Assembly: GCA_026692885.1 (NCBI GenBank)
Contig: JAPLNJ010000353.1
Coordinates: 1-32,090 of the forward strand
Direction: 5' to 3'
From: Planctomycetota bacterium
GTDB taxonomy: Bacteria > Planctomycetota > Planctomycetia > Pirellulales > Pirellulaceae
DNA: 32,090 nt
The notes under the pieces were generated by a model. That model was not told the DNA's origin, did no database searches, and saw only the letters and a program-made list of their open reading frames with translations. Made by a program: the position numbers and the translations under genes. Below are positions 1 to 7,449 of the stretch, piece by piece. Every line of letters starts with the position of its first letter. The stretch's first letter is position 1.

Positions 1-78
1 AAACCCTTTTTCCACTGGGGCAAGCCCAGTGGGGAAAGTGGCGGAATGACAACGACTCATGCTTAACCTCGTACCATT

Positions 79-168
79 CGGGGCAAGCCCGGATGGGGAT
101 CCGACATGCCAAGCTGGAACAAAAGCCGGACCAAATCTCACCCTGGCAAGGACTCTCTGGGATACAAT
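79..168 (+). repeat. 90-bp dispersed repeat, copy 1
   Basis: This stretch matches the reverse complement of 31971-32060 without gaps at 85 of 90 positions by manual alignment. It begins with a GC-rich segment (CGGGGCAAGCCCGGATGGGGA-like) and ends at GATACAAT. A hairpin at 12-32 (CCACTGGG/CCCAGTGG) contains a shorter relative of the same head (GGGGCAAGCCC). It lies in the leader region of the gene starting at 248. No convincing reading frame is shared with neighbouring genes, so a non-coding dispersed element is the simplest reading. Confidence 0.8.
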
Positions 169-247
169 GTTGCGCCCCTCACCCCCGGCGGCGTCGGCCT
201 GCTGGGCTGCGGTTCGACGGAATCAAGTACCTCTCTGGTGAATCTTT

Positions 248-1645
248 ATGACCCGCACACGAAGGCAATTCGCTTGGCTCGTAATCGCGGTGCTGACCTC
301 CTGGACAGCTACCGTCCGACCAGCCCACGCAGATCTGATCGAACTGCTCAGCGGCGCCAAAGTCGAGGGCACGGTGACCAAGATCGACAAGGCGGCGAAA
401 GAGGTCAGGCTGACGCGAGACGTCGGCGGGCGAGCCTACGAGCGGACCTATCCCTACGACAAGATTCACGCCGTGACGATGGGCGGCAAACGCCACGTCC
501 TGACGGAGAAATCGCCGACCGGGCCAAGTGCCACGCCGGCCAAGCCAGGCAGCGGTGCACTGGCTAAGTCCAGCGGCTCGACCCCCAAGTCCAGTGGCGT
601 CGGAACGGATAACCGACGCAGTCGCACCGAAGTTCAGGCCTTGATCGAAGAGCGGGGCAGCACGCCGCCCGAGTGGTTCGAGGCGACCCCGTTGAACTAT
701 CCGCAGTCGCTGGATCTGGCTTGGCCCGAGCGGCCCGAGGGCAAGGACTGGAACAACCAGAAGAACGTGGGACAGTACGTCTGGGACATCATCAACACGA
801 ATCCCGGCAAATGGAAAGAAGGCGTGCGATTCATGCACCATCTGCGGTCCGTCCACAAGGATCACCCAGACGTCCGGACGCGGGCGGAGGTCGAGCTCGG
901 ACGGATGTACCACGGGTTGCTGCAGGACGATGCGCGAGGCGCGTATTGGTGGCAGAAGGTCGGCGTCCAGGAGGGGACCAAGTTCACCCACCACGGTCCG
1001 GCCTTGGCCACCTGCTACTACCGCCTGGGCAACAAACAGATGTCGACAGAACTCCTGCTGAAGCTGGAAAAGACGGCACCCCAATTGGGGCTGATCAAGA
1101 CCTGGGGAGACCTGGGCGATCTCCGGAAGGCCACGCAACTCGCGGAAGCCTACGCGCGCGGTAGCCCGGACTTGGCGCCCTCCCTGTTTGTCTTGGCCGC
1201 GGATGCTTGCCGGACCAATGGCAAGTACGCGCAGGCGTTGCAGTACTACCAGAAGGCCGTGGATGCTCCGGTCAAGGGACAACAGGCCAAACGGGCGGAA
1301 CGCGAGCAGAACCGGGCGCGGGCCAGCCTCGAGGCCATCCAGCTGTTTGAATTGGCGGATGTCCGCCGCGTGCCGGACGGGACGTACGAGGCCAGTAGCC
1401 TCGGCTACGAAACGCAGCTCCATGTCGCCGTGACCGTCAAGGCGGGGAAGATCGAATCGGTCCGGGTGACCCAGCACAAGGAAAAGCAGTTCTACACGTC
1501 CCTGACGGAAACGCCGGCGCAGATTGTCCAGAAGCAAGGGGTCCAAGGCGTAGATGCCGTGAGCGGCGCGACGATCACGTCGGAAGCAATCATCAACGCC
1601 ACCGCGAAAGCTTTGGCCAGCGGTGCGAAAGGAGCGGCGAAGTAG
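248..1645 (+). CDS. Secreted TPR-like protein with C-terminal FMN-binding domain
   Basis: The 465-residue product starts with a Sec-type signal peptide (hydrophobic residues 9-21, likely cleavage after AHA at 26-28). Residues 29-85 are a small beta-rich segment resembling the planctomycete SHD1-like domain (DLIELLSGAKVEG start). Residues 90-130 are a Pro/Ser/Lys linker, and about 160-370 are helical with TPR-like repeats. Residues 378-465 resemble the FMN_bind family (NqrC/RnfG/NosR type) and contain DAVSGAT at 436-442. In that family the last Thr (here T442) carries covalently bound FMN through a phosphoester, placed by the ApbE flavin transferase. The likely role is a periplasmic flavin electron carrier. 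The ATG at 248 has only a weak GGTG site at 237-240. The next gene is a membrane polyferredoxin 102 bp downstream on the same strand, which supports a redox role. Seen: signal peptide and motif. Inferred: flavinylation and electron transfer. Confidence 0.85.
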   Translation: MTRTRRQFAWLVIAVLTSWTATVRPAHADLIELLSGAKVEGTVTKIDKAAKEVRLTRDVGGRAYERTYPYDKIHAVTMGGKRHVLTEKSPTGPSATPAKPGSGALAKSSGSTPKSSGVGTDNRRSRTEVQALIEERGSTPPEWFEATPLNYPQSLDLAWPERPEGKDWNNQKNVGQYVWDIINTNPGKWKEGVRFMHHLRSVHKDHPDVRTRAEVELGRMYHGLLQDDARGAYWWQKVGVQEGTKFTHHGPALATCYYRLGNKQMSTELLLKLEKTAPQLGLIKTWGDLGDLRKATQLAEAYARGSPDLAPSLFVLAADACRTNGKYAQALQYYQKAVDAPVKGQQAKRAEREQNRARASLEAIQLFELADVRRVPDGTYEASSLGYETQLHVAVTVKAGKIESVRVTQHKEKQFYTSLTETPAQIVQKQGVQGVDAVSGATITSEAIINATAKALASGAKGAAK

Positions 1646-1702
1646 TAGGTCAGCCTTTCCAGGCTGACGGTTATTGCGCGTCAGGCTGGAAAGCCTGACC
1701 TA
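1646..1702. repeat. Dispersed palindrome, family A copy 1
   Basis: Two 23-nt arms (1646-1668 and 1680-1702) form a near-perfect inverted repeat with an 11-nt loop. Each arm is itself quasi-palindromic (AGGTCAGCC...GGCTGAC). The same unit occurs at 30212-30270 with the arms in the opposite order. The first arm starts right after the stop codon of the FMN-binding gene, so the RNA hairpin could act as a 3' stabiliser or weak terminator, but no U-tract follows. Confidence 0.85.
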
Positions 1703-1747
1703 CTTGGCGGCGGCTCCGCCGTGCTAGGCTGGAGGCGGTGAGGTTCG

Positions 1748-3769
1748 ATGCGATTCAACTCCGTCCGTCGACGATTTCAAAAGCTGGCCCCCACGTGGTT
1801 CGCGTCACCGGTCCGCCGCATCGTCCAGACGGCAGCCTTGCTGATTTTCTTGTGGCTGGTGTTCTATGTCTGCTGGCCTTATGACGCGCGCCCGGCGCGG
1901 GCCTGGTCCGGCTGGATACCCGCCGAATTCGAGCCGGTCAGTGGCCGGGCGCTGGTGGCGACGGACCAGCCCCCCGACGAATCGCTCACACGGGGTGCCG
2001 TCGTGCACGTGGTGGACGAGAGCATCCAGCCTCCGTTGGAGCGGTACGTCGGGCCGTTTACCGTCACTTGGGTCGGCGAGTGCGAACTGCGTCTGGAACC
2101 CGCGCGCCAAATCGCGGCCGAGCATCGCGACTGGCTGGCCTTCAGTCCCGGTCCCTGGACACTGCATTCGCGGACGCCGGCCGGTTGGCCCTCGCACTAC
2201 GCTGACAACCTGCAGGCGAAGGAGCGGGTGCCGGCCGAGAGTTTCCTGGTCATTGATCCTCTGGTCAGCATCTCCACGGCGCTAGCGGCGCGATGCTGGA
2301 TCGGGTCCCTGGCTTGCGTCGTGGTGATCCTGGCCGTCTGCGTGTTCGTGCCGCGGGGATTTTGCAGCTATCTCTGTCCGCTGGGCACGCTGATCGATGT
2401 GTGCGATGGGCTGGTCGGTCGCCGCGCCCCGCGATGGCGAGTGGCGTCACGCGGCTGGTGGGTCCAGCTCAAGTACTACCTGCTGACGGCGGTGCTGCTC
2501 AGTTCGCTCTGCGGCGTGCTGGCGTCAGGCCATGTGGCCGCCCTACCGGTCGTGACGCGGGCCTTGGTGTTCGTTGTGCAACCGCTGCAATTGGGGCCGT
2601 TGCGAGGGTGGCATCAGGTGCCTCCGCTGAATGCGGGGCACGCCGTCTCGTTCGCACTGTTTGTGGCGATTTTGGGGTTGGGACTGTTACAGCCGCGATT
2701 CTGGTGCAAGTACGTCTGTCCCAGCGGCGCGTTGTTCTCGCTGGGCAACCTGTTGCGTGTCAACCAGCGTAAGGTCGAGACCTCGTGTATCGACTGCGGC
2801 AAGTGCGTGCAGATCTGTCCGTTCGACGCCATCCAGCCCGATTACGCGACCCGCACGGCCGACTGTACCTACTGCCAGACTTGCGGAGGCGTCTGCCCGA
2901 CGGGGGCGATCAAGTTCGTGCTGCGCTGGAACGACGAAGCGTTGAAACCGCCCGACGCTTGGGCCGACCGCGGGCGAACCAAGGGTCGGCGGCAATTCCT
3001 GTCCTTGGCGGCGGGCACGGTGGTCGGCGGTCTCGGTTATGCGGGCGTGACCCATGTCTGTGGTGCCCACCTCGCCGATCCGGACAGCTTCCGGCCGGTA
3101 CGCCCGCCGGGCAGCGTCCCGGAACAAACCTTCCTGCAGATGTGCATCCGTTGTGGCCTGTGCTTCCAGGCTTGCCCGAACAACGTCCTGCAGCCATTGA
3201 GTTTTCAACAGGGACTGGAGGGACTTTGGACGCCGCACGTGCGAGCGGACTGGTCCGGCTGTGAATCGAGCTGCAATGCCTGCGGACAAGTGTGTCCCAC
3301 GGGCGCGATCCGGGCCTTATCGCTAGCGGAGAAACGATTCGCCCGCATGGGACTGGCGGTCGTCGATCGGCAAACCTGCCTGCCGCACGCCGGCCGCGAA
3401 GCCTGCCAGCTGTGCGTGGACGACTGCCTGGCCGCTGGCTATCAGGCCATCGAATTCATGCAGGTCGGCACCGAAGTGGACGAGCAAGGAGCACCGATCG
3501 ACGGCACCGGTTACTTGGCGCCCGTGGTGCTGGCCGAGAAATGCGTGGGTTGTGGTCTCTGCCAGACGCGTTGCTACGCCATCAACGTAGTCGAGCAGGG
3601 TTGGCTGAAGTCCTCGGCCATCGTCGTTCACGCCGGCGACGGGAAAGAGGACCGGTTGCAGAGCGGTTCGTATGTGGCGCTGCGCGAAGCCGAAGCGAGG
3701 AAACGACGGGAGGCCCAGCAGCCCGGCTCAGGAAATACCGACGACTACTTGCCAGAGTGGCCTCGTTAA
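1748..3769 (+). CDS. Membrane polyferredoxin, NapH-NapG-like fusion
   Basis: The 673-residue product has predicted membrane spans near 27-45, 183-201, 241-262 and 297-316. Two CxxxCPxG loops (C206/C210 and C320/C324) are typical of the NapH/NosR/CcoG group. Two 4Fe-4S sites follow: C347-C350-C353-C357 and C373-C376-C379-C383. Residues 413-435 form a twin-arginine-like segment (RRQFLSL then a hydrophobic Ala/Gly/Val run), as at the start of NapG. Behind it lie four more Cys clusters: C466/469/472/476, C505/509/512/516, C544/553/556/560 and C599/602/605/609. The second half therefore looks like NapG fused to NapH, with the C-terminal domain probably outside the membrane. The likely role is passing electrons from quinol or cytoplasmic donors to the flavinylated protein encoded just upstream. 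A good ribosome site (GGAGGCGGTGAGG) precedes the ATG. The terminal acceptor is not visible in this window. Confidence 0.88.
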   Translation: MRFNSVRRRFQKLAPTWFASPVRRIVQTAALLIFLWLVFYVCWPYDARPARAWSGWIPAEFEPVSGRALVATDQPPDESLTRGAVVHVVDESIQPPLERYVGPFTVTWVGECELRLEPARQIAAEHRDWLAFSPGPWTLHSRTPAGWPSHYADNLQAKERVPAESFLVIDPLVSISTALAARCWIGSLACVVVILAVCVFVPRGFCSYLCPLGTLIDVCDGLVGRRAPRWRVASRGWWVQLKYYLLTAVLLSSLCGVLASGHVAALPVVTRALVFVVQPLQLGPLRGWHQVPPLNAGHAVSFALFVAILGLGLLQPRFWCKYVCPSGALFSLGNLLRVNQRKVETSCIDCGKCVQICPFDAIQPDYATRTADCTYCQTCGGVCPTGAIKFVLRWNDEALKPPDAWADRGRTKGRRQFLSLAAGTVVGGLGYAGVTHVCGAHLADPDSFRPVRPPGSVPEQTFLQMCIRCGLCFQACPNNVLQPLSFQQGLEGLWTPHVRADWSGCESSCNACGQVCPTGAIRALSLAEKRFARMGLAVVDRQTCLPHAGREACQLCVDDCLAAGYQAIEFMQVGTEVDEQGAPIDGTGYLAPVVLAEKCVGCGLCQTRCYAINVVEQGWLKSSAIVVHAGDGKEDRLQSGSYVALREAEARKRREAQQPGSGNTDDYLPEWPR

Positions 3770-3795
3770 ACGCGGCCATCTGCGGTCATGGTCTT

Positions 3796-3946
3796 GATCG
3801 TAACCTTGCGAACTGCTGTCATTGCTGGCGACAATTTGGGTGGCTGGTGGCTGAGCCTAAGCGAAGCCCCAGTCCACGGTTGCTGGGGTTTCGCTGGGGC
3901 TCAGCCACCAGCCACCCTGCTGCCAGCATTTCGCAAGATTACGATC
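3796..3946. repeat. 151-bp palindromic element between convergent genes
   Basis: The outer arms 3796-3812 and 3930-3946 pair at 16 of 17 positions. The inner arms 3838-3857 and 3898-3917 pair at 20 of 20 and continue imperfectly towards a loop near 3873-3880. The element fills the gap between two convergent genes, so it may act as a bidirectional terminator. Its size and nested symmetry also fit a small non-autonomous mobile element. Its outer arm (CTTGATCGTAACCTTGCG) resembles that of the element at 20024-20147. Confidence 0.75.
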
Positions 3947-3950
3947 GCGC

Positions 3951-4892
3951 TCACGTGCAGCGTCCCGCCTCAGCCAGTCCGCGGAGGAGGCAGTCCTTGA
4001 CCGCACCGGAATCGACGTTCATAGCCGCAGCCAGGTTGGGTTGGCGGGGGGCGTTCGGACGGCGATCCAGCACCGTGTGACCTTTCGTCAGCAGGCCCGC
4101 CGTCTCCACGTCGCCCGCCAGCTCTTCCATCTCGAACAACTCCGGGTGCAGGGTGGCCGCAAGCGTCACCGCGCCCTGCAGGAGGATGCTCTCCAACCCC
4201 AGGTGCTGACGGTAGCTGCGAAACGCAAACGTCACTAACTTTCGCAACACACGACCGGCGCGCGTCGATTCGGGCGGCAACTGCTCGATGAACTCGAGCG
4301 TGAACGCGGCCTGACGAGTCACTTCCAGCGGGATCAGAATCTTCGTCGCGGGCGCCCGAAACACGGCCTGTGCGCTGGATGGATCGTAGAACATGTTGAA
4401 TTCCGCGGCCGGTGTAACATCGCCGATGCCGGTAATGCTGCCGCCGGAAATGATCACATGATTGATCAGCGTGGGTAGGGCCGGATCGCGTTTGAAGGCC
4501 CGGGCCAGATTGGTGAGCGGGCCGAGGCAGATGATCGAGACCTGCTCTGGAGCCGCACGGACTTCATCGCAGATCACCTTTTCTGAAGGGTGCTGGTGAT
4601 GCAACTGCGAGACGGCGAAGCCGGCGTTCCCCAGCCCGTCTTCCCCGTGCAGACGCCAACGCTCCGTGTCGGGCGAGACGTCAGCCTGCGTGGCCGCGCC
4701 CACCCGCGGGTAGCGCGGGGGATCGAGTTGCTCGATCAGCGTCTGCACGTTCCGGCTCGCCTGTTCGGGCCCCACGCTGCCCGTGACGGCCGTGACCGCC
4801 ACCACGTCCAGACGCGGATCAAACAACGCCAAGCAGAGAGCCACGGCATCGTCGATGCCCGGATCGCAGTCGATGATGACTTTTCGCGGCAT
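3951..4892 (-). CDS. Nucleoside hydrolase family protein, active site altered
   Basis: The 313-residue protein has the usual length of inosine/uridine-preferring nucleoside hydrolases, which cut the N-glycosidic bond of ribonucleosides for salvage. The Ca2+-binding N-terminal motif DCDPGIDDA is intact at 8-16. HGEDGLGN (82-89), the GPLTNLA loop (T127) and AEFNMFYDP (163-171, N166) are also present. At the position of the catalytic His and Ca2+-ligand Asp of the family (H241/D242 in the Crithidia enzyme), this protein reads Q239-G240 within LLQGAV. Activity may therefore be lost or changed, although the fold should be kept. There is no signal peptide, so it is cytoplasmic. The gene stands alone, convergent with the polyferredoxin gene. 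The family call is firm; catalytic competence is doubtful. Confidence 0.92.
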   Translation of the reverse strand: MPRKVIIDCDPGIDDAVALCLALFDPRLDVVAVTAVTGSVGPEQASRNVQTLIEQLDPPRYPRVGAATQADVSPDTERWRLHGEDGLGNAGFAVSQLHHQHPSEKVICDEVRAAPEQVSIICLGPLTNLARAFKRDPALPTLINHVIISGGSITGIGDVTPAAEFNMFYDPSSAQAVFRAPATKILIPLEVTRQAAFTLEFIEQLPPESTRAGRVLRKLVTFAFRSYRQHLGLESILLQGAVTLAATLHPELFEMEELAGDVETAGLLTKGHTVLDRRPNAPRQPNLAAAMNVDSGAVKDCLLRGLAEAGRCT

Positions 4893-5073
4893 CAGCAGGT
4901 ACCACTTTTCCAGTGCCGGAACACGTGAATCGGAGCTGACTTGAAAGTTATTCTAGGACTGCCCGTCTCTTTCCACAAGGCAGAAAACGAATCCGTCAGG
5001 TCGAGTGCGACCGAGCACTATTCTGCGCGCGGCTAGACGATCTCAAGTCACCAGTCTCCGTGCGTCAGCCTCC

Positions 5074-6390
5074 CTAGCGCACACGGCACTTGAAACGAAT
5101 CAGGCCGCCGTCACCGACCTGCAACGGCTCGGCGATTTCCCAACGCAACACTAACGATTCCCCGTCGTTCTCTTGGGTCATGAACTTAGCCGGCACACTG
5201 CATTGAGCACTGTCCGGGACATATTCCAGCCGCGTGGTCAGGCTGTCCACGATCGTCACGTTCCCAATCAGTTGATCGCCGTGGTTGTCGAACCGCAGCG
5301 TGAACTCGATGATCTCACCGGGCTGAGCCTGTCTTTGGGATGCGACCTTGACGATCCGCAGACGTGGCTTGCCGGGCGGCGTTTCATAGTGATACACCGA
5401 TTGCAGGCCGACATGGTTCACGGCGACCGAGGCCGCCATGTTGTCGATGACGGCCTGCACGGCCTGGGTGCTGCTCCACACGATGGCCGCGCTCAGCCGT
5501 TCCGCCAACCGGGCCTTTTCCGTATTGTCGAACTTGCCGCTGCGAATGATCTCGAAGTTCTCGTAAACCTTGAAACGGTTGTCGACTCCGGCCAGCATGC
5601 CGAGACCGCCTACGCCCGAGCTGTGCACGGCCTCGCGGAATCGCTGAGGTCCTTTGTTCCCCACATAGCGGCCGGGCTGCAACGGCTGATCGAAGGTGTT
5701 CGCCAGGCGTCGTTCCTCGCGTGTGCTGACCTTGGTCGGCACTTCCACGCCCGCCGCGCGGTCTTCTTGTTGACACATCACGAAGCCGTAGACTTTGCGG
5801 ACAGAGGCAAATCGAGGCGCGTAGATCGCGACCCGGTTCGAAGCCCGGACTTCCGTGCGGCCCTCCAACGTCTCGTAGTGGGCGATCGTGTCTTCCGTGT
5901 CCAGCCCCATCACCGTCCAGTCCTGACGCACGTCTGCCGCCATCGCCCGGTCACCGCCGTCAAAGATGTATTCGTCGGGTGGCCAGGGTCCAGAAATTCC
6001 GGGCGGTCGCCAGGTTGGGTCGTACATCGCCGAATAAGGGTCGGCGGCGAACTGCTGCGCCTCCGGCGGCCCGCACCAGGCACCAGGAGCGCCGGCCGGC
6101 CCGAAGTACGGTGCACCGGTGGTGGCGTTGGGCGGCAACGCCGTGGGACCATAGGCGGCCTGCATCACCGGATAGGCTGCCGGCGGTGACGACGGCCCCG
6201 CGTAGGCCGGGGGCCCGACGGGCCGGTTCGTCAGGCGGGCTTCCGTCCCCGCCGGCAGTTGGCCGACAGGCCGCGTCGCGAGTTGCAAGGGGGCTTGGCA
6301 CGAGCCGAACGCGAGCGCCAGGGTGGCCAGACACAGCCAGGCCAAGACCTTCGGACGCGTTACGCTCGGTCGCCAGCGATTCATGCTCAC
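5074..6390 (-). CDS. Secreted or lipid-anchored DUF11-domain protein
   Basis: The product has up to 438 residues. A hydrophobic stretch at 15-29 ends in FGSC (C31), a weak lipobox, so it may be a lipoprotein. Residues 35-130 are rich in Pro, Ala and Gly and probably disordered. A central region of about 145-330 has no recognised domain. Residues about 350-438 match the DUF11/CARDB-like pattern of bacterial surface proteins (EFTLRFDNHGD...VDSLTTRLEYVPDSA), an Ig-like beta fold. The likely role is structural in the cell envelope. The coordinates use a GTG at 6390; an in-frame ATG at 6384 is the alternative, and AGGTGAG lies close to both. The two secreted-protein genes upstream on the same strand suggest an envelope gene group. 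Confidence 0.78.
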   Translation of the reverse strand: MSMNRWRPSVTRPKVLAWLCLATLALAFGSCQAPLQLATRPVGQLPAGTEARLTNRPVGPPAYAGPSSPPAAYPVMQAAYGPTALPPNATTGAPYFGPAGAPGAWCGPPEAQQFAADPYSAMYDPTWRPPGISGPWPPDEYIFDGGDRAMAADVRQDWTVMGLDTEDTIAHYETLEGRTEVRASNRVAIYAPRFASVRKVYGFVMCQQEDRAAGVEVPTKVSTREERRLANTFDQPLQPGRYVGNKGPQRFREAVHSSGVGGLGMLAGVDNRFKVYENFEIIRSGKFDNTEKARLAERLSAAIVWSSTQAVQAVIDNMAASVAVNHVGLQSVYHYETPPGKPRLRIVKVASQRQAQPGEIIEFTLRFDNHGDQLIGNVTIVDSLTTRLEYVPDSAQCSVPAKFMTQENDGESLVLRWEIAEPLQVGDGGLIRFKCRVR

Positions 6391-6436
6391 CTGTTCATCG
6401 TCCCGTCATCGAAATTTGTGTGACGCATCCTTCGCA

Positions 6437-6457
6437 GGACGGATGTTTTGTCCGTCC
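6437..6457. repeat. Short inverted repeat
   Basis: GGACGGA (6437-6443) pairs with TCCGTCC (6451-6457) across a 7-nt loop. It lies about 50 bp upstream of the DUF11 protein gene on its strand. There is no T-tract, so an intrinsic terminator for the upstream gene is not clearly supported. Confidence 0.35.
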
Positions 6458-6518
6458 CGGACGTTGGGAAACGCCGTCTTAGGAACGGCCGAAGAATGAC
6501 TTCGGCATTTGCTTCATC

Positions 6519-6585
6519 GCCCCTCACCCCACCCCTCTTCCCGGAGTACCTGGGCGAGGGAGCTATTTTTCGGCCGAGCCTTACC
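6519..6585 (+). repeat. Dispersed repeat family D, copy 1
   Basis: The unit runs from GCCCCTCACCCC through GGGCGAGGGAG to TTTTTCGGCCGAGCCTTAC. Its right 40 bp match the reverse complement of 11638-11677, and its left part matches the reverse complement of 23778-23826. The right end overlaps the last codons and the TAA stop (6581-6583) of the minus-strand gene 6581-7408. The repeat therefore abuts or supplies the end of that reading frame. Confidence 0.75.
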
Positions 6586-7408
6586 TTCGTCCTGCCGACA
6601 CGGGCATCCGTGGCGGATTTTGCCCCGGACCTTGTGGCGGTGGTGGCAGCGGTGGCTCCAGCCCCGACTTCAAGGCCGGCAGGGGGCCTGGTTTCCGCAA
6701 CATCATCAGCGGTGGGGTGGCCACGTGCTGGCCTCCCGCCGCGTCGAGATCCGGTGTCCGCGATCCCATCCGCAGGATAGCCACGGGGCGGCCCAGGCGA
6801 TCTGCGACCTGCAACGGATTCTCGTCGGAACGGACGTCGAAGTAACGCTGAAACGCAGCCGAGTCGCGCACGCCGGGAGCGTCGTTCGGATTCTCTAGAT
6901 AGATGACCCGCATCACAAATCTGCCGGACAGCGCCAACTGTAACTCCTCGGTCGTCAAGTGGATCTGAATCGGGAAGTGAGTCGCCAGGCCAGGCGGAGG
7001 ATACAAACGATTGATCACTTCGATCGTGGGAAAGACTTCAAACCCTTCGTATCGCGGAATCCCGATGATCTTCAGCGAATAAACCGGCCCGATCAACAGG
7101 CTGACCAGCACCGCGTCCTTCTGCGGCGGCTGAAATTCACCATTCGCCGCAATGGACACCGCGGCGCCGGGCGGCACCTTGATCTCGACCGGTTGAAAGT
7201 AACCCGGCAGGGGACCGCCACGCAGCAATTGCCCCGCCCCAATCGTACCTGGCGGTGATTCCGCAGACTGAAAGTAGTGCACCGGTTCGCGCTGTCCAAA
7301 GGCTGACGAGCAGACGCCCAACCAACACCAGACGGCAACCAGCGCGGCCGCCGAGCGGGCGTTCCGTATTCGGCTCCGGCGGCAAAGGCTGGCCAGCGAT
7401 GATCTCAT
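6581..7408 (-). CDS. Secreted protein, paralogue of the upstream lipoprotein
   Basis: The 275-residue product has an N-terminal signal peptide (basic residues to 17, hydrophobic 19-35, probable cleavage near AFG-Q). No named domain was recognised. Residues about 75-225 align by eye with the protein encoded at 7450-8736. Shared patterns include a YxxK near the start, EGxExxPTxE, HxPIQ followed by xTxEE, LSGxFVxxVIYL, and a late ADRxGxxxAILRxG. The two adjacent genes therefore look like a tandem duplication, 41 bp apart on the same strand. The last 50 residues are Pro-rich. The ATG at 7408 has no obvious ribosome site, so it may be translationally coupled. The function is unknown; an envelope location is likely. 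The stop codon lies inside a dispersed repeat. Confidence 0.75.
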   Translation of the reverse strand: MRSSLASLCRRSRIRNARSAAALVAVWCWLGVCSSAFGQREPVHYFQSAESPPGTIGAGQLLRGGPLPGYFQPVEIKVPPGAAVSIAANGEFQPPQKDAVLVSLLIGPVYSLKIIGIPRYEGFEVFPTIEVINRLYPPPGLATHFPIQIHLTTEELQLALSGRFVMRVIYLENPNDAPGVRDSAAFQRYFDVRSDENPLQVADRLGRPVAILRMGSRTPDLDAAGGQHVATPPLMMLRKPGPLPALKSGLEPPLPPPPQGPGQNPPRMPVSAGRR

Positions 7409-7449
7409 AGGAGTCGTCTTGGTGTCGTTGGTCGTGAGAAGAAACCGGA

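Noticed and set aside
248..340. Tat signal on the FMN-binding protein (RR at residues 5-6)
   Set aside because: The RRQFA context lacks the full twin-arginine consensus, and cleavage and hydrophobicity fit a Sec signal; covalent FMN is attached after export in this family.
179..1546. 455-codon open frame on the minus strand
   Set aside because: It is antisense to the FMN-binding protein gene, whose signal peptide and domains are clear; long antisense frames are common in GC-rich coding DNA.
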